DNA of 64,000 nt from Verrucomicrobia bacterium LW23 (GCA_003054695.1 QAZA01000025.1:267955-331954); one strand, 5' to 3'; positions 19,013 to 28,375 are shown, numbered from the stretch's first letter. Made by a program: numbers and translations. Notes: generated from the sequence alone by a model not told the origin.

Positions 19013-19513
19013 TTACACACGTATAAAAAACGAAGGGAGCTGGCCGTCTCCCGAAGGCTCATTTGTCTCCGGGCCGCGCGGTTCGGGAGGAGGCTGCCCG
19101 TCCCCCTCCGAGACGGCGACAGCGTCCCGCCACGGCCCCAGGGCGGAGGCGAATCCCCGCACACGCCGTGAGGACTCATCCACGGAAAGCCCTCCTCGAT
19201 AGTGTGTGTAGCTAACCACCACCTGACACGTGGCATGCTCATAGGCAAACCACATGCGGCGCGGAATCATCCGGACATTTGCCGACAGCAGCCTCCGAAG
19301 CGTCCGAGGCTTCAACGCCTCTCCCAGCCGCGCGTAGCAGATAATCTGCCCGCTCACGTCTCCCTGGCGGCGCAGCGTAATCGGAATATCCTCGTGCAAT
19401 CCGGTAAGCAGCACGTCATAGGTCGTGGAGCTGCCGTCGTCCACAACGGTACTGTCCGGGTCACCGCCAAGCTCCCTGGTCAGCATGTGAAAGAATGTCG
19501 GATCGTCATACAT
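19013..19513 (-). CDS. Candidate type III secretion chaperone (CesT/Tir family-like), second copy
   Basis: 166 residues. The pattern matches the chaperone fold: an N-terminal helix (FFHMLTRELGG), a strand pair around YDVLLTGLHEDIPITLRRQG, GQIICYARLGEAL, then LRRLLSANVRMIPRRMWFAY and a long C-terminal helix ending FASALGPWRDAV. The LLxAN word followed by a late amphipathic helix with W is typical of class I chaperones. A disordered Pro- and Glu-rich tail follows. It lies 33 bp after the other chaperone-like gene and 84 bp before the giant gene. Family assignment is by pattern, not by search. Confidence 0.5.
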   Translation of the reverse strand: MYDDPTFFHMLTRELGGDPDSTVVDDGSSTTYDVLLTGLHEDIPITLRRQGDVSGQIICYARLGEALKPRTLRRLLSANVRMIPRRMWFAYEHATCQVVVSYTHYRGGLSVDESSRRVRGFASALGPWRDAVAVSEGDGQPPPEPRGPETNEPSGDGQLPSFFIRV

Positions 19514-19546
19514 GAACGCGTCTCCTTCCGAAGAGTCAAACTCAGG

Positions 19547-20032
19547 TCAGATGCGAATACCTCCCTCAACCGGGCCGTCATCCGCGCCGTCCGAATCCCG
19601 ACTGGCGCCCGCAGCCACCACGGCTTCCTGCAACTGACCGCGCAATGTCGAAGCGTGACGGATAAAGTCGCTGACCCATTCCTCAAAGACTTCCTGTTCA
19701 AGCGCTTCCAGGGATCTGAGCGACGATGTGACGGCGTACCCCGTTTCAGGCTCCAGCGCATAGAGAAACTGAGGCTCGGCGGGAAAGTACTGAGCGGCCA
19801 TGAGCTCAGCGACAAGTGCCTCACCCACGGAATCCTCTGGAACGGGCCCCAGCACCGCGGTAAGTATCACAATAGCACCCTCACTATTCGTGCTATCCTG
19901 CAGAGCGAAGATCTGCACCATAAGCGCATCTTCAAACGCCAGCTCGTAGCCCCCCTCTGCCACCGTTACGGTCGCCAAAGCCCGTGGTGCGTAGTGTTCC
20001 ATCAGGAACACGAGGTGATGGTGTGTAGTCAT
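19547..20032 (-). CDS. Candidate type III secretion chaperone (CesT-like), first copy
   Basis: The start is taken at the ATG at 20032 (161 residues); the frame is open upstream, but that part is basic and unlike the fold. The body has YELAFEDALMVQIFAL, AIVILTAVLGPVPED, LVAELMAAQYFPAEPQFLYA, then a helix EEWVSDFIRHASTLRGQLQE, the same order as the second chaperone candidate, though the two share little identity. Acidic overall, as in secretion chaperones. First gene of the three-gene unit; divergent from a CcbP-like gene. Confidence 0.5.
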   Translation of the reverse strand: MTTHHHLVFLMEHYAPRALATVTVAEGGYELAFEDALMVQIFALQDSTNSEGAIVILTAVLGPVPEDSVGEALVAELMAAQYFPAEPQFLYALEPETGYAVTSSLRSLEALEQEVFEEWVSDFIRHASTLRGQLQEAVVAAGASRDSDGADDGPVEGGIRI

Positions 20033-20254
20033 AACCGAGGCGTACTTGTGTTGTAACCTTTTTTGACGTTCCAGTCGATCAGAAAAACTCTGCTGGACGG
20101 GACGGCATTTTCGCGGAGGCCCCTCCGGCAGGCTTGCTCGTCCATGCCGAGCCGCTTTCCACAAGGGCGAGAATGCCAGGCGCGCCGCGCCGGATGAATC
20201 GACGGCGAGGGAAAAGCTGGCGAAGCGATGCGTGAGTGGGGTACACTCCCTGCT

Positions 20255-20632
20255 ATGGCAAAGAGTCGTCCCGAACCCGAGGAAGAACGCGAAGAACGGA
20301 TCGCCATGGAGATAATTGTAGATTGCTACAACGAGTCCGAAGCATGGTCGTCCTGGTGCTGCTACCTGGAGGACAAACTGGCGTTTCCGTTTGAGGCTGT
20401 GTGCATTGCCGCGCGTAAACGGTCCCCGCTGAAGGTGGGGGAGAAGGCTACGGTAACTGGAATGCTGGACGACGAAAACAACCGCCCGCGCGAGATGGAA
20501 GTGGAAATCCGCTGGGGCGACCGCACCATCGGAGTTCCCCTCGCACAGTTACAGGGCGTTCATGTCGACGAGGCAACGGCCGAAGCCATTGCCGACTGGC
20601 ATTACTGGGTTGCGCAGGGGCGGGAGTTCTGA
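20255..20632 (+). CDS. CcbP-like calcium-binding protein
   Basis: 125 residues from the ATG at 20255. It contains EIIVDCYNESEAWSSWCCYL, LAFPFEAVC, SPLKVGEKATVTGM, VPLAQLQGV and the C-terminal ADWHYWVAQG, which match the cyanobacterial CcbP family (Calci_bind_CcbP) along the full length. CcbP binds Ca2+ through acidic residues. Whether this homologue does so is untested; many non-cyanobacterial members are uncharacterised. Cytoplasmic; followed by a DUF6155-like gene. Confidence 0.75.
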   Translation: MAKSRPEPEEEREERIAMEIIVDCYNESEAWSSWCCYLEDKLAFPFEAVCIAARKRSPLKVGEKATVTGMLDDENNRPREMEVEIRWGDRTIGVPLAQLQGVHVDEATAEAIADWHYWVAQGREF

Positions 20633-20702
20633 GGCTGCCTCCCGGGCAAATCCCCTTGACACATTAAGTAAGTACGAGGTTGACAACACTTTACCGAAGC
20701 TG

Positions 20703-21251
20703 ATGAAAAAGTCGACTGGCTGGCGCGAGATCCGCACACATCTTGCCACCTGGGACAAAGCCGCGCTGCTTGCCCTGGCAAAGGACTTGTATGACATTAG
20801 CGCAGCCAACCGCGCCTTTATCCAGGCGCGCTGTAGAGCGGAGGATACAGGCGCGGAAGTGCTAGAGGCTTACCGGATGCGAATCATTGAGCGCTTCTTT
20901 CCCAAAAAGGGATTCGGCGACGCGAAGCTGGGTGAGGCACGCAAGGCCATCCGTGAGTACCACAAAGCCACAGGCAATCCCGTCGGCACTGCAGAACTCA
21001 TGCTGTTGTTCGTGGAGAACGGCGTTGCTTACACCACAACGTACGGAGACATTGATGAGCGCTTTTACGATACCAACATATCTGTATTGGCCGAGCTTGC
21101 CGGACTGCTCAAGGGCGAGGCGCGCGCTCACTATCCAAAGATCGCGGATCGGCTCACCAACCTCGTCTCCAACTCGGATGGCATCGGCTGGGGTTTCCAT
21201 GATGATATCACCCTTATCGTCAAGGAGTTGGAAGACGGGATGGAAGCATGA
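20703..21251 (+). CDS. DUF6155-like protein
   Basis: 182 residues, starting at the ATG at 20703 (MKKSTGWREIRTHLATWDKA). The frame is open upstream into the previous gene but without homology. It is a helical cytoplasmic protein with the WDKAALLALAKDLYDIS opening seen in DUF6155 members and later ARKAIREYHKATGNP. Function unknown. It may form a pair with the CcbP-like gene 70 bp before it. Confidence 0.6.
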   Translation: MKKSTGWREIRTHLATWDKAALLALAKDLYDISAANRAFIQARCRAEDTGAEVLEAYRMRIIERFFPKKGFGDAKLGEARKAIREYHKATGNPVGTAELMLLFVENGVAYTTTYGDIDERFYDTNISVLAELAGLLKGEARAHYPKIADRLTNLVSNSDGIGWGFHDDITLIVKELEDGMEA

Positions 21252-21291
21252 CGTCGAACCGCTGCATTAGCCCGGGTCTGCCTCGGTATTC

Positions 21292-21520
21292 TCAGCAGCA
21301 CCCCCCTGGTAGAAGCTCCAGGCCCAGCTCTCTCAGAAAACCATTGTGCTTTCGGCGCGCCGCCTGAATCTCCTTCTCCTTCTCAATCTCCATCATGCTC
21401 CGGTTGACTTCCCCAGGTCAGTCTCATCCTCCGCCTCGGCGTTGCTGATGTAACGGGAGATGTTGAGGCTGAGGCTGCTTTCTCAATCTCCTCCAAGTCA
21501 ACCGCGCTGAAGTAGCGGGG
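21292..21520 (-). pseudogene. Remnant of the C-terminus of HsdM (type I restriction-modification methyltransferase subunit)
   Basis: Read on the minus strand in three frames, the segment gives RYFSAVDLEEIEKA, then LSLNISRYISNAEAEDETDL, then MMEIEKEKEIQAARRKHNGF and LRELGLELLPGG. These match in order the C-terminal end of HsdM (LNISRYIS..., KHNxFLxELGL). At least two frameshifts separate them, and nothing of the catalytic NPPF part is present. The remaining 200 bp up to 21733 hold no gene and probably the promoter of the next gene. Confidence 0.75.
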
Positions 21521-21733
21521 CTCTATGGAGCAGGGACTTATGCTACTCGTGGATCACTTCGGCCCGGTTGGCGGCCGTTTCGCGCGATTGAGTCCAGGCG
21601 CTCTGCATGCGCATGCAGGAAAGTTAGCATGCATCGCCGTTTAAGCGTCGATATTGTATGAAGAAGCAGACGTCCTGCTCTCGTTTTTGCGAATTTACTT
21701 CATCTGCCAGCTTCGCAGGAGCTGGTACTCACC

Positions 21734-24700
21734 ATGAAAACTCCTTTCCATTCGTTTCCAGGCCCTCTTCTTCGCAGGATCTCCCGTAGCAGTACCGGCT
21801 CTTTTGCGTGGAGGCAGAACCGGGCGGTAAAGCGCGGTGTGGCTATTGTGGTTGTGCTGCTTTTTGTTGTACTGCTCAGTGGCATTGTAATGGCATTTTT
21901 GATACGCTCCGCCAGTCAGAAGAAGATTGCGGAAAACAGCGCGGAGCAGATCAAGGTGGACCTCTTTGGCAGGGGGATGGCTGTCATTACTGTGGGCGAC
22001 CTCAGGCAGGAAATCGTGGATGGCTCCGCGCCCGCGGCGACTTTTACGGATAACAGTATGCTCTACATGCCGCTGGGGAGCACCAACGCGGTACCGCAAC
22101 GCGTGGGGACGGATAACGCGCTGCCCAACCTTGTCAAGCGTAGTGCAAGTGGGGTGAAGATGTATGAGTTTGCTGGGAAGGATGGGCCGGATCGTGCGTC
22201 TTCGGTTTCCACGGAGACCGTGTCGCTCAACGGCCGGTCCATGACAAAGGAGCGCTGGAACCGCGCCTATCTGTTGCCGAAACAGACGCCGGAGGACGGC
22301 ACCACGGCGGTCCCGCTGGCTCAATTTGCCTCGCCGGACTGGATTTATGTGGCGCGCGACGGCTCCAATCCCAAAACGTGGGCTCCGGGTATGGAGGTGA
22401 AAGGAACAAACCCGATTCTGGGCCGTTATGCATTTACCATCTATGATGAGGGTGGGCTCCTGGATGCCAATGTCGCGGGATACCCGGGGGGACCTAATGG
22501 CTCTACCCAGGAACAAATCTGCTCCAAAGCCGGTGTCCCCTATGCGGATCTGACGCAGGTGCTGGGCAACGGCCCTGGCGGGGCAGGCTTCAGCCCGGCC
22601 CGAAGTCAGGACCTGGTGAACCAGCTGGTGGGGTGGAGGAACTTTGCCACGTTGAAACCGGTCGGCAGTCTTCCGTCCTTCACCTACACTGCCGGCACGG
22701 GTGACGCCTATTTCAATTTCGTGCGATCCAATGGCAAAGGCTATCTTGCCGCGGGCAATACGGCGCTTTACGATAGCCAGAGCGACAGGGCTTTCGCGAG
22801 CCGGCAGGAGCTGATCAAATTCCTGCTCCAGTCCATGGCAACCAACGCGGACGAGCGCGCGAAGATGCAGTACGCGCTGCAATTCCTTGGAACCTTTACG
22901 CGGGACATTAACCAGCCCTCATATGCGCCGGAAGCAGGCAGGCCGCTGATTAAAGGCAACAGCGCCAACGGCGGCAATTCGGCATACTCCGGGGACAACA
23001 TCATTAACCCCTCCTTCCTGATGGATGTACGGGTGGCCAGCCCCTTTACGCGGAATGATGGGACGACGGCTGTTGCTGGTGAGCCTCTGGTCAAACAACG
23101 CTTTGCCCTGGCTCGTCTGGCGTGGATTACGTACGCAGGGCCGAGCGCGAGCCGCAATATGGCTCCGTCCTCCACTGTAGGCAATCCCGATTATGATATC
23201 TGGCTGCTGTTGAACAAGCATGGAGTTACGTCAGACTTCCTCAGACAGGGAACGCCCGAGAATATCTACAAGTATTTTGGACTAAGCTGGGTGCCGGATC
23301 CGAACAACCCTGGTTCGTTTGCCTGGATATATAAGCACGAGGGCACAAGCCCCCTTGCTTCCGCCGCCGCGGTGTCCCCCAATCCCATACGTACTCTCAA
23401 AGCCGGGACAAGCGTGGTGACGGGCCGCGAGCCGGACTTCTTCGAGTTGCTGAAAGCAACAGTCAATGTGGGGTCCATCGCCAAGGCGTATGGTTCGTCG
23501 ACGGACACGCTCGCGAATTACAATGGAAACTGGCAAATGCGAATGTACGCAACCACGCGCGACGCTGACGTGGACGCCGCAATCGTACAGCTCGGCGCCA
23601 ATATCCTTTCCCAGAGTTCTACCTCAGGGTATTCCGTACGGATTTTCTTCCACAATAATCTTTTTGGCAAGATTCAGGAGTATCGTGGAGTTCAGGATAT
23701 GCCCTACATCAATCGGGTTCGCGAGGGCAAGGTGGTCCAGAAGCATCCTGCTGGTCAGGGCTTTACCACCATCAATGCTCTGCCCATAACAGGGACAGTT
23801 GTGACCGATCCCGGTCGAGGCATTGCCCTGCAGGAGCCGGAGATATGGAATCCGCACGCGTGGAACGCATCGCGGGCGGATACCATGCCGCGCCCCACCG
23901 CTTTTCGCGTTATTGCCGTGACGGAGGACCCTAATGGCAACGCCCTGGCTGATATTACCGTTGCCAGTGGATGGCGCGGCATGTCGGGCTTTTTCTCATC
24001 CAACACATTCGCCGCCCAAATGCCCGTTCCTGTAAAGCTGACGCCGGCTACGACGGAGATGCTTTTTGATATTCGACAAACACCCAGTAGTTGCAACCAC
24101 CTGTTTCGGGAGCCCACCATGCTAGTGAAGCCCGGTGTACCCACAAACAGCAACCTTAGAGTTGGCCCACAACATCCATTGCTGACAATACTTGGCACCG
24201 GCTACGCTAGATCTGTTTTCAATAATTACTTCATGTATGTGGGCAATGGACTCGGCACTACTGCCGCTGACAACCAACAATACATTGGAGTTGTCATAGC
24301 TCCGAACATGCCAATGGCGTATACTGCCGATGTTAAGGCGGGCGATTTCTATGGAAGTCCCGCCGCTGACGGCCCGGCCATTTTACCCGCCGGATTTTCC
24401 ACTCTCGTGTCGGGGAGCGGCATTACGTACCGACTCCAGTACAAGGACCCGGCCGGCAACTGGATTACGTACGACGAAAAGTTCGCTCCTCTCTGTATCG
24501 CTTTCAGCTACGACGATCCAAGAAGCGGTGGCAGGGGCAACACCTTCGCGTCGGGCAGACAATGTATTGGCTCCGAATTGGCGGTAACATGCGTCGATCC
24601 GCGCACCGCACGCTTCGGTATGCAACACGTGGGGCGCGCGGGGTTACGTGGTTCCCTCTATTTGGATTATCCGCTCCCTGATGCGACCTACCCGGCCTCC

Positions 24701-26011
24701 TATGACATTGCGGGGCGTACGGGTTGGGCGAGAACTGTTCAGGCCCCCGGCCCCGGCTGGGCAAACATATCACACGTCGCCGCTCAGAACGCAGTCTGGA
24801 CGAATCGTCCCGATATCAACCCGGGATACCTTTTCTCAACGGGAAATTCCGCGGTAGGTGTCTGGAGCATCAATGCAGGCCCCACTGGGAAAGGATGGTA
24901 TCCTGGCGGCCTTACTTCCTTCTTCCCCCCGGGCATGTTGACGCAAAACAATCCCGCAGTGGCGGTCACCGCAACTAACCCGGTCCAACTCCGGTTTCTG
25001 TGCGACTATACTACGGGCAATCTCCAACCAACCGGGCTGCGGGCATTCGCAGACCCCGACGGCGTTTTCCGGCGCGGCATGTCTGCCTACGTCCGTCCCA
25101 CGCCTACCAGCGTCGCACAGAATGGTCCCGCGGGTTCCGCGTCCGGACTGCCCCTTAAAGTCGCTTACAACTTTAGCACTACAGGATCAGGAACTATCAC
25201 CGATGCGGGAGAGAGCAACAGCCGTCCCATCATATTGAACCGCCCGTTTCGTTCCGTAGCCGAGCTGGGGTACGTGTTCAGCGGCACTCCCTGGCGGAAT
25301 ATTGATTTCTTTACTCCCGAAAGCGGCAATGCCGCGATGCTGGACGTCTTCTGTATTAACCCCAGCGATGACCCTGACGGCCTGACGGCAGGCAAAATTA
25401 ACCTGAACACGCGGCAACCCCTGGTACTCAAAGCCATCCTGGCCAACGGGTATATGGATGAATTCGTACCAGCAAGTGCGTCTACCTGTATTGCCGCCAA
25501 CGGTACGGTATCCGCGGACACGATCGCCGCCGGCCTTGTCGCGAGAACTACGGATACATCCGCCGGGGCGGGCCCGCTAGCCAACGTGAGCCAGCTTGTA
25601 GGCAAATGGAACTCCAGCCAGACGGTTGCGTCGGCTACCGCTCCGTTCAACATAGATGGAGGCGCATCCTACACCGGCTTTAGCGGCACTACCGCGACTG
25701 CGACCGCCCCGCCCGCCACGCCGGTTACGCTGTCCAAGCTGCTGACGGCGGATACATCCGCGTCCGCCCACACTGCCGCGGTGAATCAGCGTTACCGGGA
25801 GTCCACGATCCGCGCCTTGTCAAACGCAGGCCAGACCCGGGTTTGGAATCTGATGATCGACATGGTGGCGCAGGTCGGTGGGTGCCCTGCCGGTACATCC
25901 AGCCTTGCCAACTTTAATGTAAAGGGCGAGCGCAGATACTGGATCCACGTTGCCATCGATCGCTATACGGGCGCAGTGCTCGATGAACAAATTGAGGTTG
26001 TCCAAGAATGA
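21734..26011 (+). CDS. Verru_Chthon cassette protein A-like, solo
   Basis: 1425 residues. A basic leader of about 34 residues, then one membrane helix GVAIVVVLLFVVLLSGIVMA, and a long exported domain. It shares landmarks with the cassette A protein: GRYAFTIYDEGGLLDANVAG (compare GRYAFWMDDESTKVNVNVAR) and GKINLNTRQPLV (compare GKLNINSRIF). Unlike that gene it has no adjacent pseudopilin genes; its partner is a small secreted protein overlapping by 4 bp. AGGAG lies 14 nt upstream of the start. Likely role in surface or pseudopilus assembly; unknown in detail. Confidence 0.7.
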   Translation: MKTPFHSFPGPLLRRISRSSTGSFAWRQNRAVKRGVAIVVVLLFVVLLSGIVMAFLIRSASQKKIAENSAEQIKVDLFGRGMAVITVGDLRQEIVDGSAPAATFTDNSMLYMPLGSTNAVPQRVGTDNALPNLVKRSASGVKMYEFAGKDGPDRASSVSTETVSLNGRSMTKERWNRAYLLPKQTPEDGTTAVPLAQFASPDWIYVARDGSNPKTWAPGMEVKGTNPILGRYAFTIYDEGGLLDANVAGYPGGPNGSTQEQICSKAGVPYADLTQVLGNGPGGAGFSPARSQDLVNQLVGWRNFATLKPVGSLPSFTYTAGTGDAYFNFVRSNGKGYLAAGNTALYDSQSDRAFASRQELIKFLLQSMATNADERAKMQYALQFLGTFTRDINQPSYAPEAGRPLIKGNSANGGNSAYSGDNIINPSFLMDVRVASPFTRNDGTTAVAGEPLVKQRFALARLAWITYAGPSASRNMAPSSTVGNPDYDIWLLLNKHGVTSDFLRQGTPENIYKYFGLSWVPDPNNPGSFAWIYKHEGTSPLASAAAVSPNPIRTLKAGTSVVTGREPDFFELLKATVNVGSIAKAYGSSTDTLANYNGNWQMRMYATTRDADVDAAIVQLGANILSQSSTSGYSVRIFFHNNLFGKIQEYRGVQDMPYINRVREGKVVQKHPAGQGFTTINALPITGTVVTDPGRGIALQEPEIWNPHAWNASRADTMPRPTAFRVIAVTEDPNGNALADITVASGWRGMSGFFSSNTFAAQMPVPVKLTPATTEMLFDIRQTPSSCNHLFREPTMLVKPGVPTNSNLRVGPQHPLLTILGTGYARSVFNNYFMYVGNGLGTTAADNQQYIGVVIAPNMPMAYTADVKAGDFYGSPAADGPAILPAGFSTLVSGSGITYRLQYKDPAGNWITYDEKFAPLCIAFSYDDPRSGGRGNTFASGRQCIGSELAVTCVDPRTARFGMQHVGRAGLRGSLYLDYPLPDATYPASYDIAGRTGWARTVQAPGPGWANISHVAAQNAVWTNRPDINPGYLFSTGNSAVGVWSINAGPTGKGWYPGGLTSFFPPGMLTQNNPAVAVTATNPVQLRFLCDYTTGNLQPTGLRAFADPDGVFRRGMSAYVRPTPTSVAQNGPAGSASGLPLKVAYNFSTTGSGTITDAGESNSRPIILNRPFRSVAELGYVFSGTPWRNIDFFTPESGNAAMLDVFCINPSDDPDGLTAGKINLNTRQPLVLKAILANGYMDEFVPASASTCIAANGTVSADTIAAGLVARTTDTSAGAGPLANVSQLVGKWNSSQTVASATAPFNIDGGASYTGFSGTTATATAPPATPVTLSKLLTADTSASAHTAAVNQRYRESTIRALSNAGQTRVWNLMIDMVAQVGGCPAGTSSLANFNVKGERRYWIHVAIDRYTGAVLDEQIEVVQE

Positions 26012-26763
26012 AACGCATGAACATAACCGCGCTTTCGGCGTCCTGCACCATAGCTTTTCTCTCCCTATTGTGGTTGAGCGGGACAGCTCTCGCCCAGGCA
26101 GAGAAACAGCGTGCTCCGTTACCTTCCGGCCCGCTGATTCAAAAGAGGATGCCCGCGATGTCGCAATGGACCGTATCCACCGTGCTTCCCGGTCCCTCAG
26201 ACAAACCAGACAAGCCTGAGACGAGCTCCGCCGGGACGGCCGCAACACCCGAAAGCGCCAGGAGCGCCAAACCGCAGGTTATTCTGGAGCAAACGTTTAC
26301 CAAGACGCATGACATCATACGCATGGACTACGTGGATAAAGCGAAAATGCCGTGGACGGTTTGGGCTGCGAACGGCTTTCAGATCCTCATAACACCTGAG
26401 GGTAAGGTATGCGGAGAAGTGGCCTTAGCCTACAGCAGGGATAATCCAAATACCTTCAACATCAACTTTGGCTCAACGGACTTTCCGGGTTTCGAATGGA
26501 TAACAGCGAGCCATTATCAGGATGTAGTCGAATATGAGAAGATTCCCTGCATGCTCTTCCGTGACGAGACAAATGTACTGGCCTACATCAATGTGGAAAC
26601 GCGTCAGCCCGTTGCCCTTCAGAACGGTGAGCGCACTCTCCTTTATACGTACAAAGCTCCCCCCGCAGCAGTTCTTACCCTTCCTCCCCATGTAGACGCG
26701 CTGATTCAAAGCCGCATCAAAGCGTTGAAGCAACTGACCACACTGCCCGTCAGCCCGTTTTGA
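26008..26763 (+). CDS. Secreted protein of unknown function, partner of the Verru_Chthon A-like gene
   Basis: 251 residues with a signal peptide (IAFLSLLWLSGTALAQA). Its ATG overlaps the stop of the preceding gene (ATGA), so the two are translationally coupled. A Pro/Ser-rich linker (residues 30-85) leads to a compact domain with FTKTHDIIRMDYVDKAKMPW, FNINFGSTDFPGFEWI and VLAYINVETRQPVALQNG. I recognise no family. Confidence 0.7.
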   Translation: MKRMNITALSASCTIAFLSLLWLSGTALAQAEKQRAPLPSGPLIQKRMPAMSQWTVSTVLPGPSDKPDKPETSSAGTAATPESARSAKPQVILEQTFTKTHDIIRMDYVDKAKMPWTVWAANGFQILITPEGKVCGEVALAYSRDNPNTFNINFGSTDFPGFEWITASHYQDVVEYEKIPCMLFRDETNVLAYINVETRQPVALQNGERTLLYTYKAPPAAVLTLPPHVDALIQSRIKALKQLTTLPVSPF

Positions 26764-26792
26764 TCTGATCCGTCAGACCTGATGTAAGACCC

Positions 26793-26945
26793 ATTGTCGG
26801 AATAAACCGGTACATTGGTGGAGGCGATTTTGAGATGAGGGCAAGGCGAGGCTGAGGGAGTGCATTTGAAGAATGCACGACCGAAGACTCAACGCCGCCC
26901 TCGCTCAAAAGCGTCCCGCCAAAGTACCTGTTTATTCCGATAATT
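26793..26945. mobile_element. MITE-like inverted-repeat element, about 150 bp
   Basis: The ends read ATTGTCGGAATAAACCGGTA and, reverse complemented from the right, ATTATCGGAATAAACAGGTA. The repeat continues inward through TTGG.GG and TTTTGAG to about 45 nt. The centre holds a small hairpin (GTGCATT/AATGCAC). No coding capacity. The inner word GATTTTGAGAT...GGGAGTG recurs in the element at 59755. Confidence 0.7.
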
Positions 26946-26951
26946 GGTCTA

Positions 26952-27120
26952 GAGGCTGTCGACATTTGGCCTCCTCCCCCTTTATCCCCTGGAAGCATCC
27001 CCTTGGCGAAACTTTCCGCCCTTGGCGATGTTATCTAAAGGTCCGTAGATCCAAGGCAGATAGTATCGCCAAGGACGGAAAGTTTCGCCAAGGGGATGCT
27101 GCGGAAATGTCGACAGCCTC
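26952..27120. mobile_element. MITE-like element with IS5-type ends enclosing palindrome 2
   Basis: 169 bp with ends GAGGCTGTCGACATTT and its exact reverse complement, flanked on both sides by TA. Almost all of the inside is a palindrome: arms 26995-27034 and 27058-27099 with few mismatches, built of CTTGGCGA and CTTTCCG words. The same ends border the transposase fragment at 63942, so that IS family could have mobilised it. It lies 6 bp after the previous element. Confidence 0.75.
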
Positions 27121-27247
27121 TAAGAGTACCCGAAAGGGCGGCAGACAGAGGGAAAAGTTGCGAACTCAACTCCTTATGTCTTCCATTCATGGCAATCACG
27201 ACATAGCCTTCAGTTAAGGAGAACAGGATCCCGATTACACCATTACC

Positions 27248-27267
27248 TTGCCTCGGCTTACAGGCAA
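27248..27267. promoter_or_regulatory. Candidate operator upstream of the LacI gene
   Basis: TTGCC and GGCAA form an inverted repeat with a 10-bp spacer, 25 bp before the LacI start codon. Similar half-sites occur at 3658 and 12250. Weak evidence. Confidence 0.25.
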
Positions 27268-27292
27268 AAGTGTTTCGGTCAGGCAATGACCT

Positions 27293-28375
27293 ATGAAGCC
27301 AGCTCCGCCCGATTTCCCTCCCGGTCTGCCCCAAAAGCCTGTCACGATGACCGACATCGCGCGGCATTTGGGCGTTTCTCAGTCGACAGTCTCCAGAGCG
27401 CTGCATAACGATCCCCGCGTTACGGACGAAAAGAGGAAGCAGATACTCAACGCGGCCCGGGAGCTTAACTTTCAGCCCAATCCCATGGCCACCGCGCTGT
27501 CGATCCAGCGCCATGTCCAGGGCAAACCAACGTTCCACGCCACACTGGCGTGGCTGAACGCCTACCCTGATCCCAAAAAACTGCGTGGATACCGTCATTT
27601 CGACCTGTGCTGGAAGGGCGCGACTGAAACAGCCCGAAGGCTGGGTTTCCACCTCGAAGAATTTGTCCTGAATGAAAAGACCTCGCTCCGTCGCCTGGAG
27701 CACATTTTGCATGCCCGCGGTATTGCAGGCGTTATGATTGTGCCCCAGGGTCTCAGTGTGATCGACTGGGAGCGGATAGACTGGAGCAAATTCTCTGTCG
27801 TTCGGCTGGGCCGCAGCGCGGGGACGCCCCAGTTCCATTGTATCCAGAGTGACCAGTACTACAGCGGCGTACTCGCAACCCATCGCATGCGGGAATCAGG
27901 CTACAGGAGGATTGGCCTTGTCAGCCCCCTGGATCCATTTCACTATTTTGTCGGAGGTTACCTCTCGACGGCGGCACGATTGCCGAAATCGCATCGGGTA
28001 CCCCCGCTTTTCTTTGTGGAACCTTTGCCCGGCGACTGGCAGCGCATTCTGGACCGATGGATCAGGCAGCATAAGCCTGACGCCATTCTTACCGGCTACC
28101 CGCAACTGCCGGATACTCTCGCCACTCTGGGATACAGAGTTCCCGCCGATTTAGGGCTGGCCGCCTTGAACATCTACGATTGCCCGATTGATGCCGGCAT
28201 AGATCAGCTTCCAGAAGAAATCGGCTACGCGGCCATTCAGTTTCTCACTTCGCTGATCAATGTCAATGAGCGAGGAATACCAGGCACTCCCCGGGAAGTG
28301 CTCATCAAAGGCAAGTGGCACGATGGGAAGTTGCTTCCCCGCCTTTCTGGCAAGGCTAAATCGGGGGAGCGTTAG
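27293..28375 (+). CDS. LacI-family transcriptional regulator
   Basis: 360 residues. The helix-turn-helix VTMTDIARHLGVSQSTVSRA spans residues 17-36, followed by the hinge (ARELNFQPNPMATALS) and a sensor domain. The sensor departs somewhat from the usual pattern (GIAGVMIVPQ; HRMRESGYRRIGLV; IYDCPIDAGIDQLPEEIGYA), as in many verrucomicrobial LacI members. It is isolated between the two small elements and an oppositely oriented XylR-type gene, so its target is unclear. Confidence 0.88.
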   Translation: MKPAPPDFPPGLPQKPVTMTDIARHLGVSQSTVSRALHNDPRVTDEKRKQILNAARELNFQPNPMATALSIQRHVQGKPTFHATLAWLNAYPDPKKLRGYRHFDLCWKGATETARRLGFHLEEFVLNEKTSLRRLEHILHARGIAGVMIVPQGLSVIDWERIDWSKFSVVRLGRSAGTPQFHCIQSDQYYSGVLATHRMRESGYRRIGLVSPLDPFHYFVGGYLSTAARLPKSHRVPPLFFVEPLPGDWQRILDRWIRQHKPDAILTGYPQLPDTLATLGYRVPADLGLAALNIYDCPIDAGIDQLPEEIGYAAIQFLTSLINVNERGIPGTPREVLIKGKWHDGKLLPRLSGKAKSGER

